Shown here in pieces: positions 9,470 to 18,318 of a stretch of DNA of 64,000 bases (within the stretch, counting starts at the first letter, position 1; every line of letters starts with the position of its first letter). Under the pieces are notes generated by a model. It had not been told where the DNA came from. It saw only the letters and a list, made by a program, of their open reading frames with translations, and made no database searches. Source of the stretch: Oceanicella actignis (GTDB lineage Bacteria; Pseudomonadota; Alphaproteobacteria; Rhodobacterales; Rhodobacteraceae). The stretch is from the NCBI RefSeq assembly GCF_008124525.1, contig NZ_VNHJ01000007.1:124001-188000 (forward strand), read 5' to 3'. The position numbers and the translations under genes were made by a program.

Positions 9470-10369
9470 TCAGGCGAGCGCCTTGTCCGCGCCCGGTTCG
9501 GCCTCCGGCGCCGTCGCGCGGCGGTATAGATGCCAGGTCGCATGGCCCAGCACCGGCACCGCCACGACAAGCCCCGCGAACAGGGGCAGCATCCCCAGCG
9601 CCAGGGCGCCCGCCACGATCGCCCCCCAGGCCAGCGCCGGACCGGGGTTGAGCAGCGTGAAGCGCACCGAGGCCACCACCGCCGCCGGCAAGCCGACGTC
9701 GCGGTCGAGCAGCATGGGAAACGAGATCACGCTCGCCGCCAGCACCGTCGCGGCCAGAAGGCCGCCGACCGCCGCGCTGGCCGCGATCAGCGCCCAGCCC
9801 TCGGGCGTGGTCAGCGCAAGGCGCGCCAGATCGGCCAGCGAGGCCGGCGCATGGGCGCCCAGCGTCGCCGCATACAGCGCCGCCGCGATCGCCATCCAGG
9901 CCACGAAGACCGCGCCAAGCATCAGCGTCAGCGCGAAGACCGGCCCGAAGGCGGGCGAGCCGATCACGCGAAAGGCGTCGATCCAGCTGGGAGTCTCGCC
10001 GCGCTCGCGCCGGCGGCTGAGCTCGTAGAGCCCGATCGCCGCCGCCGGCCCGATCAGCGCAAAGCCGGCGGCGGCCGGAAACAGCAGCGGCAGAAGGCGC
10101 GCATCCGCGGCCGCCATCCAGGCCGCCAGGCCGACAAGCGGATAGATCACGCACAACAGCAACGCATGCGTGCGGCAGGCCAGGAAATCATCCCAGCCCG
10201 CGCGCAGCGCGGCGCGGATGTCCTCCATCCCGATCCGACGCAGGGCCGGCGGCGCCTCGCGCCCATCCGCCGCCCCGCCCAGGCGCGCGCCCGCCTCGGA
10301 CAAGCCGCCCAGCGCGCGTTCCAGCGCCTCGGCGCCCCAGACCAGGGGGTTTCGTATGGTGTTCGCCAT
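9470..10369 (-). CDS. DUF2189 multi-pass membrane protein
   Basis: A 299-residue inner-membrane protein of the DUF2189 family; function unknown. A soluble N-terminal part (1-60) with the conserved DIRAALRAGWDDF-like amphipathic stretch precedes about six transmembrane helices (roughly 67-85, 90-112, 135-160, 190-210, 215-235, 250-285). The ATG at 10369 has an AAAGGAG ribosome-binding site eight bases upstream; the longer open frame upstream was rejected. Members are common in alpha- and betaproteobacteria, often alone or near respiratory genes. Its upstream region holds a TATGAT -10 and a perfect TGACGT-A-ACGTCA inverted repeat, shared with the divergent ferric reductase gene. Confidence 0.85.
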   Translation of the reverse strand: MANTIRNPLVWGAEALERALGGLSEAGARLGGAADGREAPPALRRIGMEDIRAALRAGWDDFLACRTHALLLCVIYPLVGLAAWMAAADARLLPLLFPAAAGFALIGPAAAIGLYELSRRRERGETPSWIDAFRVIGSPAFGPVFALTLMLGAVFVAWMAIAAALYAATLGAHAPASLADLARLALTTPEGWALIAASAAVGGLLAATVLAASVISFPMLLDRDVGLPAAVVASVRFTLLNPGPALAWGAIVAGALALGMLPLFAGLVVAVPVLGHATWHLYRRATAPEAEPGADKALA

Positions 10370-10434
10370 GACGGACTCCTTTCGAGCCTCGCCCGCCGCC
10401 GCGGCGCCTTCGCGCACGGCTGGCGGGCTATTGT

Positions 10435-10452
10435 TGACGTAACGTCATCATA
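10435..10452. promoter_or_regulatory. Candidate operator and -10 box between DUF2189 and ferric reductase genes
   Basis: TGACGT (10435-10440) and ACGTCA (10442-10447) form a perfect inverted repeat with one central base, in an unusually AT-rich patch. On the minus strand TATGAT (10452-10447) abuts it and reads as a -10 box for the DUF2189 gene, so a protein bound to the palindrome would cover the transcription start. The TGACGT/ACGTCA arms resemble sites of some MerR-family regulators; that link is inference. Confidence 0.5.
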
Positions 10453-10591
10453 GCACGATGCGCCGCCGCGCGCTTTCACATCTGCGCGCCGCCACGACAT
10501 GCGCGGCCCAGGGCTCGGTGATCTGGATCAAGGCCGGCAAGGGGCGGCGCCGGCACGATGCGCGCCGAACGCCGCAACGGATTGGACGCCC

Positions 10592-11911
10592 ATGCCCGCT
10601 TTCGCCCTCGCCCTTGGCTATCTTGCCACGCTGCTCGGACCGCTGGCGCTGGCGGCCTGGCGCGGACCCGCCCCGCGCAGCCCCGCCGACGAGCTGGCCT
10701 CGGGCGCCGGGATGATGGCCCTTTCCATCATCCTGGTCGAATTCGCCCTGTCAGGACGCTTCGCCGTCATATCGCGGCGCACGGGGCTGGATGCGACGAT
10801 GCGCATGCATCAGCTTTTCGCGCGCACGGCGCTGGCCCTGGCGCTCGTGCACCCGTTCCTCTATCGCGCGCCGGCCGCGCCGCCCCCGCCCTGGGACCCC
10901 ACGCGCCAGGGCGTGATCGCGCACGAGCCCTGGGCGCTGGCCGGGGGCATCGCCGCCTGGCTGATCCTGCCCGCGCTGAGCCTGTCGGCCATCGGGCGCG
11001 ACGCGCTGGGCTGGCGGCACGAAACCTGGCGGCTGACCCATGGCGCGCTGGCGCTGGCGGCGCTGGGCGGCGCGCTGCACCATGCGCTGAGCGCCGGGCG
11101 CTACGCGGCCGAGCCGACGCTGGCGGCGGTCTGGATCGGGGGATCGGCGCTTGCGGCGCTGTCGCTGCTGTGGGCGCGGATCGGGCGGCCGCTGGCGCTG
11201 GCGCGTCGCCCCTGGCGCATCGCCGCGCTGGCGCCCGCCGCCGAGGGCGTGTGGCGGCTGCGGCTCGAGCCCGACGGCTGGCGCGGGTTTCGCTACACGG
11301 CGGGCCAGTTCGCCTGGCTCAAGCTGGCATGCGGGCCGTTCTCGATCCGCGAGCATCCGTTCTCGATCGCCTCGGCGCCGGCTTCGGGCGACGGGCTGGA
11401 ATTTCTCATCAAGGAGCTGGGCGACTTCACCTCGCGCATCGGGGCGCTCGAGGTCGGCGCGCGCGCCTGGGTGGACGGCCCCCATGGCGCGCTGACGATC
11501 GAGGGCCGGCCCGCCCCGCGCGTGGCGCTGATCGCCGGGGGCGTGGGCATCGCGCCGCTTCTGGGCATCGCGCGCCAGATGGCGCTGACGAACGACCCGC
11601 GCCCGCTGACGCTGGTCTACGGCAACCGCCGCGCCGAGCAGATCGTCCATGCCGACGAGCTCGAGGCCCTGGCCGCGCGCCCGCGCACGCGCGTCGCGCT
11701 GGCCCTGTCCGAGCCGCCGCCGGGTTGGCGCGGACATCGCGGCGTCATCGACCCCGGCCTGATCCGCGCGCTGTTCGGCGCGCCCGAGCATCGCGACACG
11801 CTGTTTCTGCTGTGCGGACCGCCCGCGATGATGGAATCGGTCGAGGACGCGCTCATCGCCCTTGGCGTGCCCGCCCGACGCATCCTGTTCGAAAGGTTCC
11901 GCCATGACTGA
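10592..11911 (+). CDS. Ferric-reductase-like membrane flavoprotein
   Basis: A 439-residue membrane oxidoreductase of the ferric reductase/NADPH oxidase family. The N-terminal half has about six hydrophobic helices with candidate heme-binding histidines in MRMHQLFART, ALVHPFLY, WRLTHGAL and LHHALSAG. The C-terminal half is a ferredoxin-NADP reductase module: FAD motif YTAGQFAWL and HPFSIAS, and NAD(P) motifs LIAGGVGIAPLLG and LLCGPPAMMESV. It would move electrons from cytoplasmic NAD(P)H through FAD and heme across the membrane; the acceptor (iron, oxygen or a partner protein) cannot be read from sequence. Start ATG 10592 gives the first hydrophobic helix directly. The final codons overlap a 35-residue membrane ORF. 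Confidence 0.88.
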   Translation: MPAFALALGYLATLLGPLALAAWRGPAPRSPADELASGAGMMALSIILVEFALSGRFAVISRRTGLDATMRMHQLFARTALALALVHPFLYRAPAAPPPPWDPTRQGVIAHEPWALAGGIAAWLILPALSLSAIGRDALGWRHETWRLTHGALALAALGGALHHALSAGRYAAEPTLAAVWIGGSALAALSLLWARIGRPLALARRPWRIAALAPAAEGVWRLRLEPDGWRGFRYTAGQFAWLKLACGPFSIREHPFSIASAPASGDGLEFLIKELGDFTSRIGALEVGARAWVDGPHGALTIEGRPAPRVALIAGGVGIAPLLGIARQMALTNDPRPLTLVYGNRRAEQIVHADELEALAARPRTRVALALSEPPPGWRGHRGVIDPGLIRALFGAPEHRDTLFLLCGPPAMMESVEDALIALGVPARRILFERFRHD

Positions 11912-12011
11912 CCCGCGCGACCGGCTGCCCCAGCGCGCCCGCCTGCTGCTGGCCTTTCACGCGTTCAATCTGGCCGCGGCGCTGGCGCTGATCGCCTTCG
12001 CGCTGCGCTGA
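11904..12011 (+). CDS. Candidate 35-residue single-helix membrane protein
   Basis: A short frame starting ATG at 11904 overlaps the last eight bases of the ferric-reductase-like gene. It encodes a basic N-terminus (MTDPRDRLPQRAR) followed by a hydrophobic helix of about 22 residues and a final Arg. Cytoplasmic positive charge before one helix is the usual pattern of a small inner-membrane subunit. The AAAGG at 11891-11895 is a plausible ribosome-binding site at suitable spacing. Its overlap with the reductase suggests coupled translation and perhaps a partner role. No family was recognised, and chance cannot be excluded for so short a frame. Confidence 0.5.
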   Translation: MTDPRDRLPQRARLLLAFHAFNLAAALALIAFALR

Positions 12012-12099
12012 CGCGGCGCGCCCGGCCGGATCGCTCCGGCCGGGCGCTGCGGCAAGATGGCGTCGCAGGATGCCTGCGGAAGATGCCTGCGGGGCGCGC

Positions 12100-13281
12100 T
12101 CAGAAGACCTCGAACAGGCCCGCCGCGCCCTGACCGCCGCCGATGCACATGGTGACGACCACATACTTCACGCCCCGGCGCTTGCCCTCGATCAGCGCGT
12201 GGCCGACCATGCGCGCGCCCGACATGCCGTAGGGGTGGCCGATCGAGATCGAGCCGCCGTCGACGTTCAGGATCTCGTCGGGGATGCCGAGGCGGTCGCG
12301 GCAGTAGAGCACCTGGCTGGCGAAGGCCTCGTTCAGCTCCCACAGGCCGATGTCGTCCATCTTCAGCCCGGCCCGCTCGAGCAGTCGCGGCACGGCGAAG
12401 ACCGGGCCGATGCCCATCTCGTCGGGCTCGCAGCCGGCGACCTGGAAGCCGCGGAAGGCGCCCAGCGGCTCGAGCCCGCGGCGTTCGGCCTCCTTGGCCT
12501 CCATCAGGATGCAGGCCGAGGCGCCGTCGGACAGCTGCGAGGCGTTGCCCGCGGTGATGAAGTTGCCCGGCCCGCGCACCGGCTCGAGCGCGGCCAGCCC
12601 CTCGAGCGTGGTGTTGGGGCGGTTGCACTCGTCGCGGTCGAGGACGACCTCCTTGTGCGTGACCTCGCCCGTCTCCTTGTCCTTGACGGCCATGGTGACG
12701 GTGATGGGCACGATCTCGTCGGCGTAGCGCCCCTCGCGCTGGGCGGCGGCGGTGCGCATCTGCGACTGGTAGGCGTATTCGTCCTGCGCCTCGCGGCTGA
12801 TGCCGTAGCGCTGGGCCACGATGTCGGCCGTGTCGATCATGGGCAGGTAGAGATCGTCCTTGTGCTTCTCGAGCCAGGGATCCTTGCGCGCCACCGGGTT
12901 GAGGTTGGCCTGGGTGATCGAGATGCTCTCGAGCCCGCCCGCGCCCATCACCGGCGAGCCGTTCTGCGTGACGGCGTGCGCCGCCATGGCGATCGCCTGC
13001 AGCCCCGACGAGCAGAAGCGGTTCACCGTCACGCCGCAGGCGGTGACCGGAAGGCCGGCGCGCAGGGCGATCTGGCGGGCGATGTTGCCGCCCGTGGCCG
13101 CCTCGGGCAGGCCGCAGCCCATGATCACGTCCTCGACCTCGGCCGGATCGATGCCCGCGCGCTTGACCGCGTGCTCGAGCGCATGGCCGCCCATGGTCGC
13201 GCCATGCGTCATGTTCAGCGAGCCGCGGAACGCCTTGCCGATGCCCGTGCGGGCGGTGGAGAGGATGACGGCCTCACGCAT
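12100..13281 (-). CDS. Acetyl-CoA C-acyltransferase (thiolase)
   Basis: A 393-residue class I thiolase that cleaves 3-ketoacyl-CoA with CoA to give acetyl-CoA and a shortened acyl-CoA. The nucleophilic cysteine lies in [13 protein letters not shown] (about residue 90), the [11 protein letters not shown] histidine near 350 and the second cysteine in CIGGGQGAA near 380. The start ATG overlaps the end of the fadB-like gene by eight bases, so the pair is one operon in the order hydratase/dehydrogenase, thiolase, as in degradative fad systems. This supports a beta-oxidation role rather than PhaA-type condensation. Confidence 0.93.
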   Translation of the reverse strand: MREAVILSTARTGIGKAFRGSLNMTHGATMGGHALEHAVKRAGIDPAEVEDVIMGCGLPEAATGGNIARQIALRAGLPVTACGVTVNRFCSSGLQAIAMAAHAVTQNGSPVMGAGGLESISITQANLNPVARKDPWLEKHKDDLYLPMIDTADIVAQRYGISREAQDEYAYQSQMRTAAAQREGRYADEIVPITVTMAVKDKETGEVTHKEVVLDRDECNRPNTTLEGLAALEPVRGPGNFITAGNASQLSDGASACILMEAKEAERRGLEPLGAFRGFQVAGCEPDEMGIGPVFAVPRLLERAGLKMDDIGLWELNEAFASQVLYCRDRLGIPDEILNVDGGSISIGHPYGMSGARMVGHALIEGKRRGVKYVVVTMCIGGGQGAAGLFEVF

Positions 13282-15367
13282 TGTTCAGATCTCCGAATTT
13301 CCGGCCGCTCTCGACCAGTTCAACCAGCAGAGGCGCCGGCTTCCAGAAGCGCGGATCCTCCTTCTCGAATTCGCGGATGTCGGCCAGGATCCTGTCCAGC
13401 CCGACATGATCGGCGTAGTGCATCGGCCCGCCCCGCCAGCGCGGATAGCCGTAGCCGAAGATGCTGACCATATCGACGTCCAGCGGCCGCAGGGCGATGC
13501 CCTCGCCCACCACCTTGGCGGCCTCGTTGACCGTGGCGGCGACGTAGCGGCGCATGATCTCTTCCTTCGAGAACTCGCGCGGGGCGATGCCCAGCTTCTT
13601 GCGCTCTTCCTCGATCAGGGGCATGACGCCGGGGTTGGGCGGGCCCGAGCGCGGGTTCTGCGAGTAGTCGTAGAAGCCGATGCCCGCCTTCTGCCCGATC
13701 CAGCCCTTCTCGTACATGCGGTCGAGAAAGCCCGCCGCGTAGCGGTCGGCCGGATCGCGCGTGGCGTCGCGGTCGCGGCGCGACAGGTAGCCGATGTCCA
13801 GCCCCGCCAGGTCGCCCATCTGGAACGGCCCCATGGGGTAGCCGAACTCGCGCACCGCCTCGTCGATGACGTAGGGGCTGGCGCCGTCCTCGACCATCAT
13901 GTTGGCGGCCTTCATGTAGCTGCCGAGGATGCGGTTGCCGATGAAGCCGTCGCACACGCCGCAGCGCACGCCGACCTTCTTCATCTTCTTGGCCAGCAGG
14001 AAGCCCGTGGCCACCGCGTCGGGCGCGGATTTCTCGCCCACGATCACCTCGAGCAGGCGCATGATGTGCGCCGGCGAGAAGAAGTGCAGCCCGATCACGT
14101 CCTGCGGGCGGCGGGTGCAGGCGGCGATCTCGTCGATGTTCAGATACGAGGTGTTCGAGGCCAGCACCGCCCCCTCGGGGACCACCGCGTCGAGCTTGGC
14201 GAAGACCTCCTTCTTCACCGCCATGGTCTCGAACACCGCCTCGATGACCAGGTCCACGTCGGAAAGCGCGCCGTAGTCGTCCGTGGCCTGGAAGTTGGCG
14301 GCCAGAAGCGCGTCGAGCTGCTCCTGCGTCATGCGGCCCTTCTTGACTGACGAGGCGAAGTTGCGGCGCACGTTCTGCTCGCCGCGCGCGGCGGCCTCGG
14401 CGTCGCGCTCGACCATCACCACCTTGAGCCCGGCCTGAAGCGCCGCCGCGGCGATGCCCGCGCCCATGGTGCCGCCGCCGATGATGCCGATCTTCTCGAG
14501 CTTGCGCGGCGTGGCGCTGGCCTCGGGCACCTTGGCCACGGCCCGCTCGGCGAAGAAGGCGTGCACCAGCGCGGCGCGCTGGGGATCGTCATGCAGCTTC
14601 TGGAACAGCTCGCGCTCGCGCTTGAGGCCCTCGGGCAGCGGCAGGTTCGAGGCCTCGACCGCGTCCACGCACACCACCGGCGAAAGCTGGCCGCGCGACT
14701 TTTTCTTCATCTCGGCGCGCCAGGCGTCGAACAGGGCCGGATCGTGGCCCGCGGCGGTCATGTCGCCGGTGCGGCGCACGCCCTTGCCCTCGGCCAGCAG
14801 CTTGCGCGCGAAGGCGACGCCCGCGGCGCGCGGGTCGCCCGAATCGTCGATGGCGTCGATGATCCCCTTCTCGAGCGCCTCGGCGGCGGGCACATGGCGG
14901 CCCGAGGTGATCATGTCCAGCGCGGTCTCGACCCCGGCCACGCGCGGCAGGCGCTGCGTGCCGCCGGCGCCGGGCAGGATGCCCAGATGCACCTCGGGCA
15001 GGCCGACGCGGGTGTCCGGCTGCGCCACGCGCCAATGGGCGCCCAGCGCCACCTCGAGCCCGCCGCCCAGCGGCGTTCCGTGCAGGCTGGCGACCACCGG
15101 CTTCGAGCAGGCCTCGATCTCGTTGACCAGCTCGGGCAGCCAGGGCTCCTGCGGGGGCTTGCCGAATTCCGAGATGTCGGCGCCGGCCATGAAGGTGCGC
15201 CCCTCGCCGACGATGACCGCGGCCTTGGCCTCGGGGTCCGACTCGAACTTGCGCAGCGCGTCCTGCATGCCCTTGCGCACGGCGTGGCTCAGGGCGTTGA
15301 CTGGCGGATTGTTGACGGCGATGACGGCGATGTCGCCGTCGCGCGTGTATGTCACCACGTCGGACAT
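13274..15367 (-). CDS. Enoyl-CoA hydratase/3-hydroxyacyl-CoA dehydrogenase (FadB/FadJ type)
   Basis: A 697-residue bifunctional beta-oxidation enzyme. The N-terminal crotonase domain (about 1-190) has [14 protein letters not shown] for the oxyanion hole and [20 protein letters not shown], with the active-site Glu of the PEV motif. The central NAD domain begins at [14 protein letters not shown] (about 300), with the catalytic His in [17 protein letters not shown]. Two C-terminal 3-hydroxyacyl-CoA dehydrogenase domains follow ([20 protein letters not shown]). It converts 2-enoyl-CoA to 3-ketoacyl-CoA for the downstream thiolase. The ATG at 15367 has an AGGAGAGGAAC ribosome site. Upstream bases 15396-15424 carry a paired direct repeat around a palindrome, a candidate operator. 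Confidence 0.94.
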   Translation of the reverse strand: MSDVVTYTRDGDIAVIAVNNPPVNALSHAVRKGMQDALRKFESDPEAKAAVIVGEGRTFMAGADISEFGKPPQEPWLPELVNEIEACSKPVVASLHGTPLGGGLEVALGAHWRVAQPDTRVGLPEVHLGILPGAGGTQRLPRVAGVETALDMITSGRHVPAAEALEKGIIDAIDDSGDPRAAGVAFARKLLAEGKGVRRTGDMTAAGHDPALFDAWRAEMKKKSRGQLSPVVCVDAVEASNLPLPEGLKRERELFQKLHDDPQRAALVHAFFAERAVAKVPEASATPRKLEKIGIIGGGTMGAGIAAAALQAGLKVVMVERDAEAAARGEQNVRRNFASSVKKGRMTQEQLDALLAANFQATDDYGALSDVDLVIEAVFETMAVKKEVFAKLDAVVPEGAVLASNTSYLNIDEIAACTRRPQDVIGLHFFSPAHIMRLLEVIVGEKSAPDAVATGFLLAKKMKKVGVRCGVCDGFIGNRILGSYMKAANMMVEDGASPYVIDEAVREFGYPMGPFQMGDLAGLDIGYLSRRDRDATRDPADRYAAGFLDRMYEKGWIGQKAGIGFYDYSQNPRSGPPNPGVMPLIEEERKKLGIAPREFSKEEIMRRYVAATVNEAAKVVGEGIALRPLDVDMVSIFGYGYPRWRGGPMHYADHVGLDRILADIREFEKEDPRFWKPAPLLVELVESGRKFGDLNNA

Positions 15368-16133
15368 GTTCCTCTCCTGACTTCGGACGGCCCGCACGTT
15401 TTGCTGTGCGGCACAACGTTTCGCAATGTCGGAGCCGGAGTTTAGACACGCAGACCGCCAGCGCAACCCCCCGCCGCGACGCGGCGCGATTTTCCGCGCC
15501 GCCGGGGCGGAGCCGCGCCCGGCGCCCGGCGTCATGGCCCATGGTCCATGGTCCCGAGCGGATCTCGGGCGCGGGCGGTTGGCGCGCCGAGGCCGGATCT
15601 TCGAGGCGACGCAAGGGCGCGCGCGGCGACCGGCCGGGCAAGGCGCCCGGGCGCAAGGTCTTCGGCGCCGCCGGATGGCGATCTGCCGATGGACATGCAC
15701 GCCCCCCGCGCGCACGCGGTCTCGCGGCGGGGCGGCAAGGACTTCGCCCGCGACCCGCAGAGCGCCGCGTTGCCGGCGCCCCGCGCGCACGCAATGAAGG
15801 AAATGGCGACGAAGGAACGCCGCGGTCGTTCGGGGGGCGCCATGTCGGGCCGGCGGCGCGGCGCGAACGCGGAATGGCGGAGGGTCCCCCAACCCTCCGC
15901 CTCCCCACGTTCAGCCGCGATCGCGGCTGCGCTCCCACCCGTTCGGACGCCTCGAGCGGCGCTGGCGAATGGTCTTCCGTTCTGGAGAGTCTCTTCCGGT
16001 CCTCGCGCCGGCCATGGGCCGGGCTTGCCGCGGAGGGCGGGCGCATCCTGCGCCGGCCCGTGGGGGCGGGGCCAAGCCTGCCGCCCCCTCTACATGGATG
16101 TTTCTACGGGATGATTCTTAACAAAGCATGGCC
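15368..16133. other. Gene-free stretch upstream of the fad operon
   Basis: About 770 bases with no credible gene; open frames here are Arg/Pro-rich and match nothing. It holds the fad operator candidate, tandem CCATGGT units near 15539-15554, a 10-bp-arm hairpin (15876-15885 with 15892-15901, loop CCCCCA) and, 10 bases on, a perfect 18-bp palindrome (15912-15929) containing GCGATCGC. An AT-richer patch lies at 16090-16128. Confidence 0.5.
15396..15424. promoter_or_regulatory. Candidate operator of the fad operon
   Basis: ACGTTTTGC (15396-15404) and ACGTTTCGC (15416-15424) are near-identical direct repeats 20 bases apart, about two helical turns. Between them lies the 11-base palindrome TGTGCgGCACA (15405-15415). 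The block sits 29-57 bases upstream of the fadB-like start, where a repressor or activator would act. Confidence 0.5.
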
Positions 16134-16168
16134 GCCCGCCGGCCGCTCGGAAAAAACCGCCGGCGGGC
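16134..16168 (-). terminator. Candidate terminator after ahcY
   Basis: GCCCGCCGGC (16134-16143) and GCCGGCGGGC (16159-16168) form a perfect 10-bp stem eight bases after the ahcY stop on the minus strand. A T6 run (minus strand) lies in the 15-base loop rather than after the stem, so it is not a textbook intrinsic terminator. Confidence 0.45.
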
Positions 16169-16175
16169 CGAAGCG

Positions 16176-17567
16176 TCAGTAGCGGTAGTGTTCGGGCTTG
16201 AAGGGCCCCTCGGGCCTGACTCCGATATAGGCCGCCTGCTCGGGCGTCAGCGACGTCAGCTTCACGCCCAGCTTGCCCAGATGCAGCCGCGCCACCTTCT
16301 CGTCCAGATGCTTGGGCAGGACGTAGACCTTGTTCTCGTAGGCGTCGCCATTGGTCCACAGCTCGATCTGCGCCAGCACCTGGTTGGTGAAGCTGGCCGA
16401 CATCACGAAGCTGGGATGGCCGGTCGCGTTGCCCAGGTTCAGGAGCCGCCCCTCGGACAGAAGGATGATGCGCGCGCCCGAGGGCATCTCGATCATGTCC
16501 ACCTGCGGCTTGATGTTGGTCCACTTGCAGTTGCGCAGCGCCGAGACCTGGATCTCGTTGTCGAAGTGGCCGATGTTGCCGACGATGGCCATGTCCTTCA
16601 TCCTGCGCATGTGCTCGATGCGGATCACGTCCCTGTTGCCGGTGGCGGTGATGAAGATGTCGGCCGTCTCGACCACGTCCTCGAGCGTGACCACCTCGAA
16701 CCCGTCCATCGCCGCCTGCAGCGCGCAGATCGGATCGACCTCGGTCACCTTGACCCGCGCCCCCGCGCCCGCCAGCGAGGCGGCCGAGCCCTTGCCCACG
16801 TCGCCATAGCCGCACACGACCGCGACCTTGCCCGCCAGCATCACGTCCGTGGCGCGGCGGATGCCGTCGACCAGCGACTCGCGGCAGCCATACTTGTTGT
16901 CGAATTTCGACTTGGTGACCGAGTCGTTCACGTTGATGGCCGGGAAGGGCAGCCGCCCCTGCTCCATCAGCTGGTAGAGCCGGTGCACGCCGGTGGTGGT
17001 CTCTTCGGACACGCCGCGGATCATGTCGCGCTGGCGCGCGAACCAGCCCGGCGAGCGCGCCATGCGCTTGCGGATCTGGGCGAACAGCGCCTCTTCCTCC
17101 TCCGACTGCGGCGCGGCGATCAGCTCGGTCTCGCCCTCTTCGACGCGCGCGCCCAGCAGGATGTACATCGTCGCGTCGCCGCCGTCGTCCAGGATCAGGT
17201 TCGCGCCGCCCTCGGGGAAATCGAAGATGCGGTCGGCGTAGTCCCAGTATTCCTCCAGCGTCTCGCCCTTGACGGCGAAGACCGGGATGCCCCGCGCCGC
17301 GATGGCCGCGGCCGCGTGATCCTGCGTCGAGAAGATGTTGCACGAGGCCCAGCGCACCTCGGCGCCCAGCGCCGTCAGCGTCTCGATCAGGACGGCGGTC
17401 TGCACCGTCATGTGCAGCGACCCGGCGATCCGCGCGCCCTTGAGCGGCTGCGCCGCGCCGTATTCCTCGCGCAAGGCCATCAGCCCCGGCATCTCGGTTT
17501 CGGCGATGTCGAGCTCCTTGCGGCCGTAATCGGCCAGCGAGATGTCCTTGACGACGTAATCGGTCAT
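16176..17567 (-). CDS. ahcY: Adenosylhomocysteinase
   Basis: A 463-residue S-adenosylhomocysteine hydrolase, splitting SAH into adenosine and homocysteine with a bound NAD. Seen motifs: the substrate Lys/Asp region [20 protein letters not shown], the NAD fold [27 protein letters not shown], and the C-terminal KPEHYRY that reaches into the partner subunit's NAD site. Length is that of the long bacterial form with its roughly 40-residue insert. The ATG at 17567 has a GGAGACGG ribosome site. Upstream, TTGCCG and TAACAC (minus strand, 17-base spacer) could be the promoter. I looked for a SAH or SAM/SAH riboswitch ahead of it and did not recognise one. Confidence 0.97.
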   Translation of the reverse strand: MTDYVVKDISLADYGRKELDIAETEMPGLMALREEYGAAQPLKGARIAGSLHMTVQTAVLIETLTALGAEVRWASCNIFSTQDHAAAAIAARGIPVFAVKGETLEEYWDYADRIFDFPEGGANLILDDGGDATMYILLGARVEEGETELIAAPQSEEEEALFAQIRKRMARSPGWFARQRDMIRGVSEETTTGVHRLYQLMEQGRLPFPAINVNDSVTKSKFDNKYGCRESLVDGIRRATDVMLAGKVAVVCGYGDVGKGSAASLAGAGARVKVTEVDPICALQAAMDGFEVVTLEDVVETADIFITATGNRDVIRIEHMRRMKDMAIVGNIGHFDNEIQVSALRNCKWTNIKPQVDMIEMPSGARIILLSEGRLLNLGNATGHPSFVMSASFTNQVLAQIELWTNGDAYENKVYVLPKHLDEKVARLHLGKLGVKLTSLTPEQAAYIGVRPEGPFKPEHYRY

Positions 17568-17727
17568 GTTCCCGTCTCCTTCGCGCGCCCGGCCCGCGGG
17601 CGCATTCCCGCGTGGTGTTATCAGCGCCGGGCGGCCGCGGCAATGCGGGGGCCGGGCGCGCGCTCGACAAGGCGGCGGCGCTGCACTAGACCTCGGCGCG
17701 CAGGCTGGATCGGGAACCGGAGGCGAC

Positions 17728-18315
17728 ATGGCCGCCGCGCGCGCATGGCAAAGGATGCTTTCGGGGCGCAGGCTGGACCTGCTCGACCCCGCGCCGCTCG
17801 ACATCGAGATCGAGGACATCGCCCACGGCCTGGCCTTCGTGGCGCGCTGGAACGGGCAGACCCGCGGCGAGTGGGCGTTCTCGGTCGCGCAGCATTCGCT
17901 GATCGTCGAAGAGATCTTCGGACGCATGGCCGAGGCGCCGGCGCGCTGGCGCCTGGCGGCGCTCTTGCACGACGCGCCCGAATACGTGATCGGCGACATG
18001 ATCTCGCCCTTCAAGGCGGCGCTGGGGCTTGACTACAAGGACTTCGAGCGCCGCCTGGCGGCCGCGGTGCACATCCGCTTCGGCCTGCCGGCCGAGCTGC
18101 CGCGAACCATCAAGGCCCGCATCAAGCGCGCCGACCGCGCCTGCGCCTGGCTCGAGGCGACGCAGCTGGCCGGCTTTTCCGAGGCCGAGGCGACGCGCCT
18201 GTTCGGCAAGCCGCGCTTCGGCGGCTGGGACGGGATCCGCCTGAAGCCCCTGCCGCCGGCCGAGGCGCGGGGGCGGTTCCTGGCGCGCTTCGCGCAGCTC
18301 ACCGGGGCGGACTGA
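17728..18315 (+). CDS. HD-domain phosphohydrolase (YfbR-like)
   Basis: A 195-residue HD-domain protein close to the YfbR-type 5'-deoxynucleotidases. Metal ligands are visible: His56 in SVAQHSLIV, the HD pair at 81-82 in [13 protein letters not shown], and a late Asp in [11 protein letters not shown]. The [16 protein letters not shown] stretch is a hallmark of this subgroup. It probably dephosphorylates a nucleotide in the cytoplasm; the substrate is not certain. The ATG at 17728 is preceded by a good GGAGG site (17719-17723), and the longer frame upstream has no start signals. The next gene starts three bases after its stop, so the two are one unit. Confidence 0.88.
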   Translation: MAAARAWQRMLSGRRLDLLDPAPLDIEIEDIAHGLAFVARWNGQTRGEWAFSVAQHSLIVEEIFGRMAEAPARWRLAALLHDAPEYVIGDMISPFKAALGLDYKDFERRLAAAVHIRFGLPAELPRTIKARIKRADRACAWLEATQLAGFSEAEATRLFGKPRFGGWDGIRLKPLPPAEARGRFLARFAQLTGAD

Positions 18316-18318
18316 GCG

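Noticed and set aside
8905-9570. 221-codon minus-strand frame spanning the EVE gene end and the gap to DUF2189
   Set aside because: Low-complexity Arg/Pro/Ala sequence overlapping a well-supported gene.
15349-16182. Plus-strand frames of 123-277 codons upstream of the fad operon
   Set aside because: Arg/Pro/Ala-rich, no ribosome site, no motif, and conflicting frames overlap with equal claim.
17568-17690. Possible SAH or SAM/SAH riboswitch ahead of ahcY
   Set aside because: The conserved cores of these classes could not be found by eye; only a promoter-like pair was seen. A covariance-model scan would settle it.
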